Assembly (NCBI RefSeq): GCF_004770105.1
Contig: NZ_RQEY01000012.1
Span: 353,391-417,390 of the forward strand
Reading direction: 5' to 3'
Length of the DNA stretch: 64,000 nucleotides
DNA from: Leptospira andrefontaineae
GTDB taxonomy: Bacteria > Spirochaetota > Leptospiria > Leptospirales > Leptospiraceae
In this document: positions 17,018 to 25,469 of the stretch, one piece after another
Numbering within the stretch: the first letter of the stretch is position 1
Layout: the number at the start of each line of letters is the position of its first letter
Program-made: the position numbers and the translations under genes
Notes under the pieces: model-generated
What the model was told of the DNA's origin: nothing
The model's input: the letters and a program-made list of their open reading frames with translations, nothing else
Databases searched by the model: none

Positions 17018-17884
17018 ATGAGCCTAAAGATCCAAGACCAACTTAAAATAGTTAATCGTTTTTCTTATCTAAGAAACAGTATCGAAATCGCTACTACCGA
17101 CAAAGGCGAAGCTTTCCTTTTCACTAAGGAAACTATCTCTGCGGGAGAGGTTGTAGCAGTTTGGGGAGGAAAAGCAGTTCATAAGAATGAACTCGCAGGA
17201 CTTTCCGGACTTTCTTCTCCTCATAGAGTGCATAAGGACTTCTACTTAGTTTCTCCTTTGCATGATGATGGAATTGATTCTGTTCATTATATCCGCCAAT
17301 CTGCGGATGCAAACTGCGGTTTCCAAGGTGATATTACTTTGGTTGCACTTCGTGATATCGAAGCTGGCCAAGAGATTACTTATCATCCTGCGATGAAAAA
17401 CCCGGAACTTGCATGGGCTCGCAATGAAGAGGCCGAGATCGTTCGCAAACGTTTCAACGGAAGTTTCCCTACTTATATCCAATCCAAGATCGAATCTGAT
17501 CCTGAATTGAAAGTATACGAACCTTTCAAAGACGGAGCTTGGGGACTTCTAACCTCCATCGATCTAGAAAACTGTGATGCAGCTCTTATCCGTGATGCAG
17601 ATGCAATTAAACAATACGTTGTGGAACTATGTGATTTGATCGAAATGAAACGTTTCGGTGAGACCCAAGTAGTTTACTTCGGAGAAGACGATCGTGTGGC
17701 TGGGTATTCCATGGTGCAGTTGATCGAGACTTCTTGTATCTCCGCTCACTTCGCAAACGATACCAATACTTCTTATATCGATATCTTCTCTTGTAAAGGA
17801 TACGATCCTAAAGTTGCGGCTGAGTTTACTCGCAAATTTTTCAAAGGCGCTGCAATGCGTCTTACAGTAACAAACCGCTTCTAA
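17018..17884 (+). CDS. SET domain fused to a second SpeD-like pyruvoyl decarboxylase domain
   Basis: 288 aa. Residues about 15-125 form a SET-type domain (SADANCGFQGD then DIEAGQEITYHP, the SET motifs III/IV region). Residues about 175-288 align without gaps in the active-site segment to SpeD: Ser239, His244 and Cys259 have exactly the spacing of SpeD Ser63, His68 and Cys83 (+5, +20). The residue before the serine is Thr rather than Glu. This half may self-process to a pyruvoyl enzyme; SpeD homologues are known that decarboxylate ornithine or arginine rather than SAM, which would supply putrescine. It lies between speD and speE, 9 bp before speE, with an AAGGAGAGG ribosome site. The SET half could methylate a protein or be only structural. 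Confidence 0.8.
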   Translation: MSLKIQDQLKIVNRFSYLRNSIEIATTDKGEAFLFTKETISAGEVVAVWGGKAVHKNELAGLSGLSSPHRVHKDFYLVSPLHDDGIDSVHYIRQSADANCGFQGDITLVALRDIEAGQEITYHPAMKNPELAWARNEEAEIVRKRFNGSFPTYIQSKIESDPELKVYEPFKDGAWGLLTSIDLENCDAALIRDADAIKQYVVELCDLIEMKRFGETQVVYFGEDDRVAGYSMVQLIETSCISAHFANDTNTSYIDIFSCKGYDPKVAAEFTRKFFKGAAMRLTVTNRF

Positions 17885-17893
17885 GAGGTCATA

Positions 17894-18736
17894 TTGGAAC
17901 TTTGGCTGGACGAGACCCTCGAGTTACCTAACGGAAGGGCTCTCAAGATTAGAGTGAAGGAGTTCTTACATTCTCGTAAGACTCCTTTCCAAAAAATAGA
18001 CGTATTCGAATCTCAAAGTTTCGGCAGAATGTTCACTCTGGACGGAGTGGTCATGATGACCGAGGCGGACGAGTTCGCGTATCATGAAATGATCGCTCAC
18101 GTTCCTATGATGAGCCATCCGAATCCTGAAAAGGTTTTAGTGATTGGTGGTGGGGACGGAGGAACCGTTCGTGAGATCCTAAAACACCCTTCCGTAAAAG
18201 AAGTACATCTTTGCGAGATAGACAAGGGAGTTGTAGACGTTTGTTACGAGTATTTCCCTGAGATCGCAAATGCGATGAAAGACCCAAGAGTGGTTCACGC
18301 ATACGAAGACGGCGCAAAATACGTTCAGGATTATAAAGAATATTTCGACGTGATCTGCGTGGACTCTTCTGATCCTGTAGGCCCTGCAGAAGTTTTATTC
18401 AAAAGACCTTTCTATGAGACAATGGCTGCTTCCTTGAAACAAGGCGGTATCTGTACAAGTCAGGCGGAAAGTTTTTACTATCACGGAAAGATAATTAAGG
18501 AATTATTCCAATTCATTCCTCAGGTGTTCGATCATTGCGGGTATTACTTCACAGTGGTTCCAACTTATCCTTCTGGAATTATAGGATTCACTTACTGCTC
18601 TAAAGGACCAGATCCTTATAAGGTTCAACCGGATCCGAACCGTGTTCCTAAAGGATTAAAATATTACTCTGCCGAGATCCATAAGGCTGCGTTTACTCTT
18701 CCTCCTTTTGCGCAAGAGTACATCGTAAGAAAATAA
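17894..18736 (+). CDS. speE: Spermidine synthase
   Basis: 280 aa aminopropyltransferase. Substrate-site blocks VIGGGDGGTVREIL (decarboxylated-SAM binding), CEIDKGVVDV and DSSDPVGPAE (with the catalytic Asp) are intact, and TSQAES and YPSGIIGF follow in family order. It makes spermidine from putrescine and decarboxylated SAM, releasing methylthioadenosine. The start is TTG at 17894, 9 bp after the SET-SpeD stop; pyrF begins at its final base. Confidence 0.95.
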   Translation: MELWLDETLELPNGRALKIRVKEFLHSRKTPFQKIDVFESQSFGRMFTLDGVVMMTEADEFAYHEMIAHVPMMSHPNPEKVLVIGGGDGGTVREILKHPSVKEVHLCEIDKGVVDVCYEYFPEIANAMKDPRVVHAYEDGAKYVQDYKEYFDVICVDSSDPVGPAEVLFKRPFYETMAASLKQGGICTSQAESFYYHGKIIKELFQFIPQVFDHCGYYFTVVPTYPSGIIGFTYCSKGPDPYKVQPDPNRVPKGLKYYSAEIHKAAFTLPPFAQEYIVRK

Positions 18737-19545
18737 TGGATTTTTATTCCAAATTCGTAAAAAGAAGGGAGAACTTAAACTCCCTTCTTTGCGTTGGAAT
18801 CGATCCTGATGTTTCTAAACTTCCTCCTTCCTTAGAAAAATTCCCAGACAAACTATACGTATTCTCCAAAGAGATCGTGGATGCTACTGCGGAATATGCA
18901 GTAGCGTACAAACCGAATATCGCATTCTTCGAGGCATTCGGTTCCAAAGGGATTGAACAGTTCGAAAAACTGATCTCTCATATCAAAACAAATCATCCTG
19001 AGATCCCAATCGTTGCTGATGCAAAAAGGGGAGACTTAGATAATACTGCAAGACAGTACGCTAAATTTTTCTTTAAGGAACTCGGTGTAGATTCTCTCAC
19101 TCTTTCCCCATACATGGGATCGGATACGATCAAACCGTTTATAGAAGACGACTCTAAGATGGTGTTTTTACTCTGTTTGACTTCCAACCCGGATTCTGCC
19201 GAACTCCAACAAAAAACATTCTCCGAAACTGGTAGGACGCTTTACAGAGAAGTTGCAGCTTTGAGCGAAAAATTCCCAGCTAAGAATGTGGGTCTTGTTG
19301 TAGGAGCCACTCATCCAAAAGAATTATTAGAAATTCGTAAAGCTCATCCGGATCGTATCTTTTTGATCCCAGGTTATGGGGCTCAAGGTGCTTCTCTAGA
19401 AGAAGTGATCTCTGTCTGCGGAAAAAATTCCCTGATCAATTCTTCTAGAAGTATCATTTTCTCTTCTTCCAGGGCTGATTTTGCGGAAGCAGCGGGAAAA
19501 GCAGCAGCTTCTATCTCTGAACAGATGAGAAAGCTGCTAGCTTAA
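18736..19545 (+). CDS. pyrF: Orotidine 5'-phosphate decarboxylase, type 2
   Basis: 269 aa, the longer type 2 form. The catalytic motif DAKRGDLDNT is intact; CVGIDPD at the start and VVGATHP and PGYGAQG in the C-terminal half bind the phosphate. It makes UMP in pyrimidine synthesis. It overlaps the speE stop by one base, so it is co-translated with the polyamine genes although the pathways differ. Confidence 0.94.
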   Translation: MDFYSKFVKRRENLNSLLCVGIDPDVSKLPPSLEKFPDKLYVFSKEIVDATAEYAVAYKPNIAFFEAFGSKGIEQFEKLISHIKTNHPEIPIVADAKRGDLDNTARQYAKFFFKELGVDSLTLSPYMGSDTIKPFIEDDSKMVFLLCLTSNPDSAELQQKTFSETGRTLYREVAALSEKFPAKNVGLVVGATHPKELLEIRKAHPDRIFLIPGYGAQGASLEEVISVCGKNSLINSSRSIIFSSSRADFAEAAGKAAASISEQMRKLLA

Positions 19546-19550
19546 ATTCC

Positions 19551-20243
19551 CTATCGGAAAGCGAAAGCCTCTAATTTGTCAGCTCTTGCACTTTCTGTCG
19601 GAGATCCATCTTTAGATTCGATTGTTCCTAAATAAGAACCTATCCCAAACCAAGCACTATAATCTTGGTAAGCCAGATCTGTTCCGGAAATATATCTATG
19701 AATATTAGAAACTTCCGCTTCTAAAAATACGAAGGCTCTTTCAAAATTTGTCCTTAGGCCTAATCTTCCAAAACTGCGATAAGATTTAGCATCTGAACTT
19801 CCTATTCCAACTCCTACCGAAACATAAGGATCTAAGGTTTTACCCGGACGTAAATGTAATGTGGGTCCTATGTCCAAGAAGTTCATCTTCACAAACTCAC
19901 CTTTGTCTGTTGCTTTGCCAAAGTTCAGATATTGGAAATAAGAGATGGGTTGTCCCTCCGAAAAGATCAGAGCGATATTCTTATCCAACTCTTCCATTTT
20001 TTTAATGGAGTAATTTGCATTTGTAGCTCCCAATTCAAAACCAAAATAACGTGGATTATACTCCGCAGAGATACGATATGCAGAACTGGTTCCGTAATCG
20101 TAATTTTCGTTTCGGACTTCTCCTCTTCCTGCCCCCAATTTTAATGTCCAGGATGTATTTTGACTTACATCTGTCGAAGTATCCTTTGCCATGATCTGTA
20201 TTGCTGGAATACAGATAGCAATCCCTAAAAGTAAATTTTTCAT
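19551..20243 (-). CDS. Outer-membrane beta-barrel protein (paralogue of 21813)
   Basis: 230 aa with a signal peptide (about 1-20: LLLGIAICIPAIQIMA) and alternating amphipathic strands such as YRISAEYNPRYFGFELGATN. It shares this and the following architecture (GPTLHLRPGKTLDPYVSVGVGIG) with the gene at 21813, so the two are paralogues of one small-barrel family. It ends 5 bp from convergent pyrF. No ligand or enzyme motif was seen. Confidence 0.75.
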   Translation of the reverse strand: MKNLLLGIAICIPAIQIMAKDTSTDVSQNTSWTLKLGAGRGEVRNENYDYGTSSAYRISAEYNPRYFGFELGATNANYSIKKMEELDKNIALIFSEGQPISYFQYLNFGKATDKGEFVKMNFLDIGPTLHLRPGKTLDPYVSVGVGIGSSDAKSYRSFGRLGLRTNFERAFVFLEAEVSNIHRYISGTDLAYQDYSAWFGIGSYLGTIESKDGSPTESARADKLEAFAFR

Positions 20244-20447
20244 TTGATCGTCGCCGCCTAATATTTGTTAAACGATTTTGATCCTTTTGGGGTATAAATA
20301 GGTTCCCTGCAAAATTTTTTTTGCTAGTATGGAATAATCTTATTGCGAATTTATATTATACGAGAGGTAGACCAATCGGATAAGGATAACGGTTCCTTCT
20401 CATGTGGAAAATATTAGGGAATTTTTTTAAACAAAGAACTTTTAGAA

Positions 20448-21704
20448 TTATAAAATACTTCGATATGTTTGCAAATCTCTTAATCCTTTATGGATCAAAT
20501 AGGGAAGTGCAAGAATCAAAAAGATAGAAGAAGATAGTAAGATCAAAGCAATCACGGAAACAATCGAATGGATCATCTTGCTGTAGGATTCGTAAGGATA
20601 ACCTATTTCGTAGATCCTTCCTTCCGAATTGAAAGTGTACCAGATAATATATACCGGTTTATTCTCAGGAAGAGAAAGTGTTCTATACATTCTTTTTGAG
20701 ATCGATCCTATATCGTTTCCATCCGAAGAATCGGAACGAGAAGTATTGCTTTGATCCGAACTGGAGATCAAATACAATACGTCTTTCGGAAGAATATGGC
20801 CTCTGCCCAATTTTAGATTTTCCCTTAGATTCTCTATTTCTTTCTTTCTTGCCTCGTCATAATGCCTTTCGATCAGTACAAAACTGATCCTTGCTACCAC
20901 ACATAATAAGATCAGGACTGTCGCTAAAGAAGCACCGACAATTTTGATCATAAAAGAAGAAGGTTCCGGAAAATAATTCAAATACAGAACTGTATATAAA
21001 AAAAGTTGTAAGCTTGTGACGGAAGTTAGTATGAGCTGAAAATTAGAAAAAGAAAGATAACCCCATCCATAAAAAGTATAAGTAAGGGAAAATAAAGCAT
21101 GAAGTAAGATTGCTAACCCGAAATTTCGAGACATCCTTACGGTTCTTCCCTTCTCAAGTCTTAAGCCCGCATCGGACTCGTGTTTAAGTTCCTTTCTGAT
21201 TTTAATATACTGTCTTAGGATCACGATCAAGACCCAAATAAAAGTCAAAAAATGGATGGAACCCATAGGTGCCGTGGATTCCGGTTCCTGAAATTCGAAC
21301 ATCTGTATACTGAAATTATAAGAAACCTCAGAGTTGATATTCTTCAATACGTAGAATAAAAACCCGAACATTCCCGCGGAGAATATGATAAATAAGGAGA
21401 TCTTAGATTCTTTTTTGCTCTCTATTCCAAAAAATGAATATATAAAATACAAAAGTACTAGGTTGGAAAAGGAAGTATATAACGCGATCAGGAAGCAAGC
21501 TGGTTTAGATAGAGAAGGTAGAAATAGCGAAGTCCTGATCAAAAACCCGAAATTCAAAAATAAGACAAACAGCAAATAAGATATTAGGATCCAAGCATGT
21601 TTCGTTTTGCTTTTTAATTTGAGCAAAGAAGCAATTAAGAAGACTGTGAAAATAGTCCCTGAAATATAACCGATGGAATGGTAAGAGAACTGGAAGATGT
21701 CCAT
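20448..21704 (-). CDS. Seven-helix membrane sensor-like protein lacking an effector domain
   Basis: About 418 aa. Six to seven hydrophobic helices (about 1-270) are followed by a periplasmic stretch (about 270-375) and a last membrane helix; the protein then stops after HKGLRDLQTYRSIL. In many Leptospira signalling proteins with this plan an output domain follows such a position, so this may be a C-terminally truncated sensor. The ATG at 21704 is preferred to an upstream TTG (21713), but the 21706-21731 hairpin abuts it and leaves no room for a ribosome site. It sits between the two paralogous barrels. Confidence 0.62.
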   Translation of the reverse strand: MDIFQFSYHSIGYISGTIFTVFLIASLLKLKSKTKHAWILISYLLFVLFLNFGFLIRTSLFLPSLSKPACFLIALYTSFSNLVLLYFIYSFFGIESKKESKISLFIIFSAGMFGFLFYVLKNINSEVSYNFSIQMFEFQEPESTAPMGSIHFLTFIWVLIVILRQYIKIRKELKHESDAGLRLEKGRTVRMSRNFGLAILLHALFSLTYTFYGWGYLSFSNFQLILTSVTSLQLFLYTVLYLNYFPEPSSFMIKIVGASLATVLILLCVVARISFVLIERHYDEARKKEIENLRENLKLGRGHILPKDVLYLISSSDQSNTSRSDSSDGNDIGSISKRMYRTLSLPENKPVYIIWYTFNSEGRIYEIGYPYESYSKMIHSIVSVIALILLSSSIFLILALPYLIHKGLRDLQTYRSIL

Positions 21705-21705
21705 A

Positions 21706-21731
21706 CGAAGCAAGCAGTGACGCTTGCTTCG
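21706..21731. promoter_or_regulatory. 10-bp perfect hairpin at the 5' end of the 7TM gene
   Basis: CGAAGCAAGC, six-base loop, GCTTGCTTCG. On the minus strand it ends one base before the ATG at 21704, where the ribosome site should be. It could block translation, or mark the end of an inserted or deleted segment. On the plus strand it precedes ATTGTTTTT, but no plus-strand gene reads into it. Confidence 0.55.
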
Positions 21732-21812
21732 ATTGTTTTTAGGACTTTGCCGAGGTAAAACGAAAAATTACGTTATTTCCTCATAAAAGATAAGAAGGAT
21801 TCTAAATCGATC

Positions 21813-22613
21813 TTAACGATTCTCTTCCACAGATTTGTCATCTTCTACTTTAGAAGGAGTAGGTTCTTCTTTTTTAACCTCTTCCTGTTTAGGTGCAGGT
21901 TCTTCTTCTTTCTGTTTTATGGGAGAAGTCTCCTTGTTGTCGGACGTAGAACTCGACCCGAAATAATAACCGAATCCGAAAATTCCGGAGCCTTCTCCGT
22001 AGATATACTTTTCACCTTGGAAATGTCGGTTGATAGAAGCTCCTTCCAATTCCAAAAACAAAAAGCTGCGCTCGAAATTCATCCGGATACCAAGTTTACC
22101 GTAGGCTCTTAATGTAGATTGTTTTGCACCAATGTCCGCAATCCCAAGTCCCGCTCCGATATACGGATCGAATTTAGATCCAGGACGGAAATGTAATGTG
22201 GGTCCTAAATCTAAAAATGTTTTGGAGAATGTAATCTTATCGATCATTGCGGCTGCTGCAAAATAATAACCGAAGTTATCGAAAGATGGAGCTGAGAGTA
22301 TCATTGCGGAGGACATTTCGGTAGAGCGGTCCGGAGGGATGAAATAGCCGCTTCGATTTACACCAACTTCGAAACCAAAGTTCCTTGGGTTGTATTCGAA
22401 TCCTGCTCTATAAGTTTCGGATCTACCGGTAAGACCGTACTGGTATTCTGCCTGTCCCGCTCCGACTCCTATTTTTGCCGTGAAAGGGGAAATTTGTGTA
22501 CCTTCTCCTAGTAGGGTAAAGGGCTCTGCAAATAATGAAAAAGGAAAAATAGAGAAAATACAAACTACAAATATAGATATTAATTTTTTCAAGGTTACGC
22601 GCTCTTGTATCAA
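21813..22613 (-). CDS. Outer-membrane beta-barrel protein with acidic Pro/Glu/Lys tail
   Basis: 266 aa, paralogue of 19551 (YRAGFEYNPRNFGFEVGVNR, GPTLHFRPGSKFDPYIGAGL). Signal peptide LISIFVVCIFSIFPFSLFA; barrel to about residue 215; then a low-complexity tail of about 45 residues rich in Glu, Lys and Pro (KQEEVKKEEPTPSK) not found in the paralogue, perhaps reaching peptidoglycan. The frame starts with TTG at 22613; a second TTG at 22592 would give a tidier signal peptide (LKKLISIF). Function unknown. Confidence 0.75.
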   Translation of the reverse strand: MIQERVTLKKLISIFVVCIFSIFPFSLFAEPFTLLGEGTQISPFTAKIGVGAGQAEYQYGLTGRSETYRAGFEYNPRNFGFEVGVNRSGYFIPPDRSTEMSSAMILSAPSFDNFGYYFAAAAMIDKITFSKTFLDLGPTLHFRPGSKFDPYIGAGLGIADIGAKQSTLRAYGKLGIRMNFERSFLFLELEGASINRHFQGEKYIYGEGSGIFGFGYYFGSSSTSDNKETSPIKQKEEEPAPKQEEVKKEEPTPSKVEDDKSVEENR

Positions 22614-22707
22614 AATTGTGTTACTTTACATATCCGATGCAAGGCCTAAAGGGGTCATTTGAAATTGGATTTGTTCTGAAAAAAATCTAGGATCTGGAGA
22701 ACCAAAG

Positions 22708-23154
22708 TTGGAACTTTCAAAACTTTTGTCGGAATTCCTACAAGCATATGCAGGTCCCGGTTTGACACTGATCTCTTTCGCGGCCGCTACCTTGCTTCCC
22801 TTCAGTTCTGAGGCAGCACTTATGGGAGCAATCTGGTCCGGACTGTCTCCAGGTGAGGCAGTGTTTTGGGCTTCGATAGGGAACTGTGCCGCTTGTGCAT
22901 TCAACTATTCATTAGGCTATTGGTTCGGGAAAAAAATAGAAACTAGGATCTCTGAATCTAAAACATATTCAGGTTGGGCAGAAAGAATGTCCAGATGGGG
23001 ATACTGGGCCTTAGGCTTTTCTTTTCTACCATTTATAGGAGATCCAATCACGGTGCTTTCCGGATTTTTCAGACAGAAGTTTTGGATCTTTGCTTTGGTA
23101 GTATTTTCTCTTAGGATCTTAAGGTACCTTGCTCTTGCTTACGGGTTAGGCTGA
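22708..23154 (+). CDS. Small DedA/YqaA-like membrane protein
   Basis: 148 aa with four hydrophobic segments. FAAATLLPFSSEAALMGA and SFLPFIGDPITVLSGFFR match the YqaA branch of the DedA/SNARE-associated family, thought to act as membrane-lipid transporters or scramblases. The start is TTG at 22708 with GGAG upstream. About 220 bp with no clear feature separate it from the fatty-acid operon. Confidence 0.75.
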   Translation: MELSKLLSEFLQAYAGPGLTLISFAAATLLPFSSEAALMGAIWSGLSPGEAVFWASIGNCAACAFNYSLGYWFGKKIETRISESKTYSGWAERMSRWGYWALGFSFLPFIGDPITVLSGFFRQKFWIFALVVFSLRILRYLALAYGLG

Positions 23155-23376
23155 GATACTAAAAGTTGTAATATTCCGCTTATGTTTAAGGGCATCACCT
23201 TGAACAGATCTCAAATTTGTTTTTACTAAAACTACGAATTCGCTTTTAATGGCCGAGCTTTGGAAAAATTTTTCCAAACCTAAAAGGTATAAGCCAAGTC
23301 TATAAAAAAGCCTTCTTAAGACCTATCTATAAGAAGGAACCCCAACAATACGAAACCAAAAGGAAGAAGGAAGTTT

Positions 23377-24696
23377 TTGAAAAAGAATTCTCCCCTCAAG
23401 AAGAAGTCCCCAAAGACCTCTAACCGAAAAAAGGAAAAACTTGCAATCGTAGGTTCCGGCATTGCAGGAATGGGCTGCTCTTATTTCCTAAGAGATCACT
23501 ATGATATTACCGTTTTTGAAAAAGCAAACTATGTTGGAGGTCATACAAACACGGTATTCGTACCAGAAGAAGATAAGAAGATCCCTATCGATACTGGATT
23601 TATAGTATTCAATCATGTAACTTATCCTAACTTAAAACGTTTTTTTGAAGAATTGAATGTGCCCACAAAGAAGACCAGCATGTCATTTAGTGTACAACAT
23701 GTCCCTGATAATCTGGAATTTTGCGGTTCGGGATTGAATGGTCTATTTGCCCAAAGAAAGAATATATTCAATCTCCGTTTTTTACGTTTGCTCTTGAATA
23801 TCAATCGATTCAACGACGAGTCTCCTAAGATATTGCAAGATCCTAAATATAGAGAATATTCTTTGCATAGATATATAAAAGAAGAGGGGTATCATCCCGA
23901 TCTTTTGACATACTATCTTGTGCCGATGAGTTCTGCAGTTTGGTCTACACCGGAAGATCTGATGTTGGAGTTCCCCGCTTATTCTTTAGTTCGATTCTTC
24001 TTAAATCACGGATTTCTAGGACTGAACACTCAGCACCAATGGTATACAGTAGATGGTGGCTCTATTGAATATGTAAAAAGACTACTTTCATCTGATCGGG
24101 ATCGTTTTCACACAAGTTCACCGGTATTAGGTGTGGAAACTACTCCAACTGGAAAAGCCAAACTTATATTTAAGGGGAAGAAGTCCCAAATATTCGATAA
24201 GGTCATACTTGCCTGCCATGCAGACAGTTCTTTATCAATCTTGAAAAAGCCGACATCTTTACAGAAAGAATTATTATCTCAGTTTTCTTATCAGGAGAAT
24301 ATTGCAACCTTACATACTGATGATTCTGTAATGCCAAATACAAGATCTACTTGGTCTTCTTGGAATTATAGAATGGATCGGATCCAAGGCAAGATCAAAC
24401 CCCATACGATTTATTGGATGAACTGTTTGCAGGGAGTGTCAAAGAAGAAGGATTATTTTCTATCTATAGGAGATCCTGGGCTTGTGGATCCTAAAAAGAT
24501 CTTGAAAAGGATTAATTACGAACATCCTCTTTTTCACGTCGGTTCTTTAAAAGCACAAGGAAAATTATCCGAACTGAATCGAAAGGGACCTATCTATTTT
24601 TGCGGTAGTTATTTCAGATATGGATTCCATGAGGATGCTTTCTGGTCAGCTAAAGAATTATCGGAGACCTTACTCGGAAAAAAGGTATGGGACTAA
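23377..24696 (+). CDS. FAD-dependent amine-oxidase-type oxidoreductase of fatty-acid-modification operon
   Basis: 439 aa. After a basic N-terminus, the dinucleotide-binding motif is LAIVGSGIAGMGCSYFLR then VFEKANYVGGHTNTV. The C-terminal FAD contact region is FCGSYFRYGFHEDAFWSA. This is the COG2907-type oxidoreductase that recurs beside DUF1365 and CFA synthase genes in many bacteria. In characterised cases, partners of CFA-type enzymes finish branched, cyclopropane or furan fatty acids. Start TTG at 23377 with AGGAAG upstream. It overlaps the next gene by 10 bases. The reaction is inferred from context. Confidence 0.82.
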   Translation: MKKNSPLKKKSPKTSNRKKEKLAIVGSGIAGMGCSYFLRDHYDITVFEKANYVGGHTNTVFVPEEDKKIPIDTGFIVFNHVTYPNLKRFFEELNVPTKKTSMSFSVQHVPDNLEFCGSGLNGLFAQRKNIFNLRFLRLLLNINRFNDESPKILQDPKYREYSLHRYIKEEGYHPDLLTYYLVPMSSAVWSTPEDLMLEFPAYSLVRFFLNHGFLGLNTQHQWYTVDGGSIEYVKRLLSSDRDRFHTSSPVLGVETTPTGKAKLIFKGKKSQIFDKVILACHADSSLSILKKPTSLQKELLSQFSYQENIATLHTDDSVMPNTRSTWSSWNYRMDRIQGKIKPHTIYWMNCLQGVSKKKDYFLSIGDPGLVDPKKILKRINYEHPLFHVGSLKAQGKLSELNRKGPIYFCGSYFRYGFHEDAFWSAKELSETLLGKKVWD

Positions 24697-25469
24697 ATTC
24701 CAAGATAGTCGAAGCCAGGGTCATGCATGATCGCAAGATCCCTAAACCGAATCGGTTTAATTACGGGATCTTTACATTCCAATTGGACTTGGACGAACTT
24801 GATATAGTAAACGATCGTTTATGGATGTTTGGAAATAATAAGTTTCGTGTATTTTCTTTTAAGGATAAGGATCATTTAAACTTCGGAAAAGAAGGTATAA
24901 AAGAAAATTTTTTAGAGTACTTAAGACAGGAAGGAGTCAAAGAGAAGGTAGAAAAGGTAACGCTAATCACCAACCTAAGAGTATTCGGCTATGTCTTTAA
25001 TCCGGTATCATTTTATTTTGCCGAGGATAAGGACGGAAATCCAATATGTGCCGTTGCTGAGGTTGGAAATACATTTGGAGAAATGAAGTTATTCTTCCTT
25101 GGAAAAGGATCCTTCGATCAAAAAGGATTTAAAAAGAAAGAAGGGAAGTTCTTCTATGTTTCTCCATTTGTCAGTTTGGACTCAGAGTTCGAATTTTATT
25201 TAAATCCTCCCCAAGGCGGAAGGGTAAACTTAAGGATAGACGCTTTCGAAAATGGAGAAAGGGTCATGGTGACAACTTATACTGGAAAGGTTTTAGATCT
25301 AACGGATCTAAACCTAATCTGGATGTTTCTCAAATATCCTTTCGTAACTTTGAGAGTAATCGGGCTTATACATTGGCAGGCCTTTCTTCTTTACCTGAAA
25401 AAACTCCCTTTCATTCGAAAGAATGAAGGATTAGACAAACAAAGAGGATTGCACCTTGGAAGGCGATAA
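24687..25469 (+). CDS. DUF1365 protein of fatty-acid-modification operon
   Basis: 260 aa. NLRVFGYVFNPVSFYFAED and the preceding RVMHDRKIPKPNRFNYG are hallmarks of DUF1365 (COG3496), a beta-rich family of unknown catalytic role always found next to the COG2907 oxidoreductase and CFA-type enzymes. It overlaps the gene before by 10 bases and the gene after by 14, so the three are tightly coupled. A role in presenting or holding a lipid intermediate is a guess. Confidence 0.85.
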   Translation: MGLNSKIVEARVMHDRKIPKPNRFNYGIFTFQLDLDELDIVNDRLWMFGNNKFRVFSFKDKDHLNFGKEGIKENFLEYLRQEGVKEKVEKVTLITNLRVFGYVFNPVSFYFAEDKDGNPICAVAEVGNTFGEMKLFFLGKGSFDQKGFKKKEGKFFYVSPFVSLDSEFEFYLNPPQGGRVNLRIDAFENGERVMVTTYTGKVLDLTDLNLIWMFLKYPFVTLRVIGLIHWQAFLLYLKKLPFIRKNEGLDKQRGLHLGRR

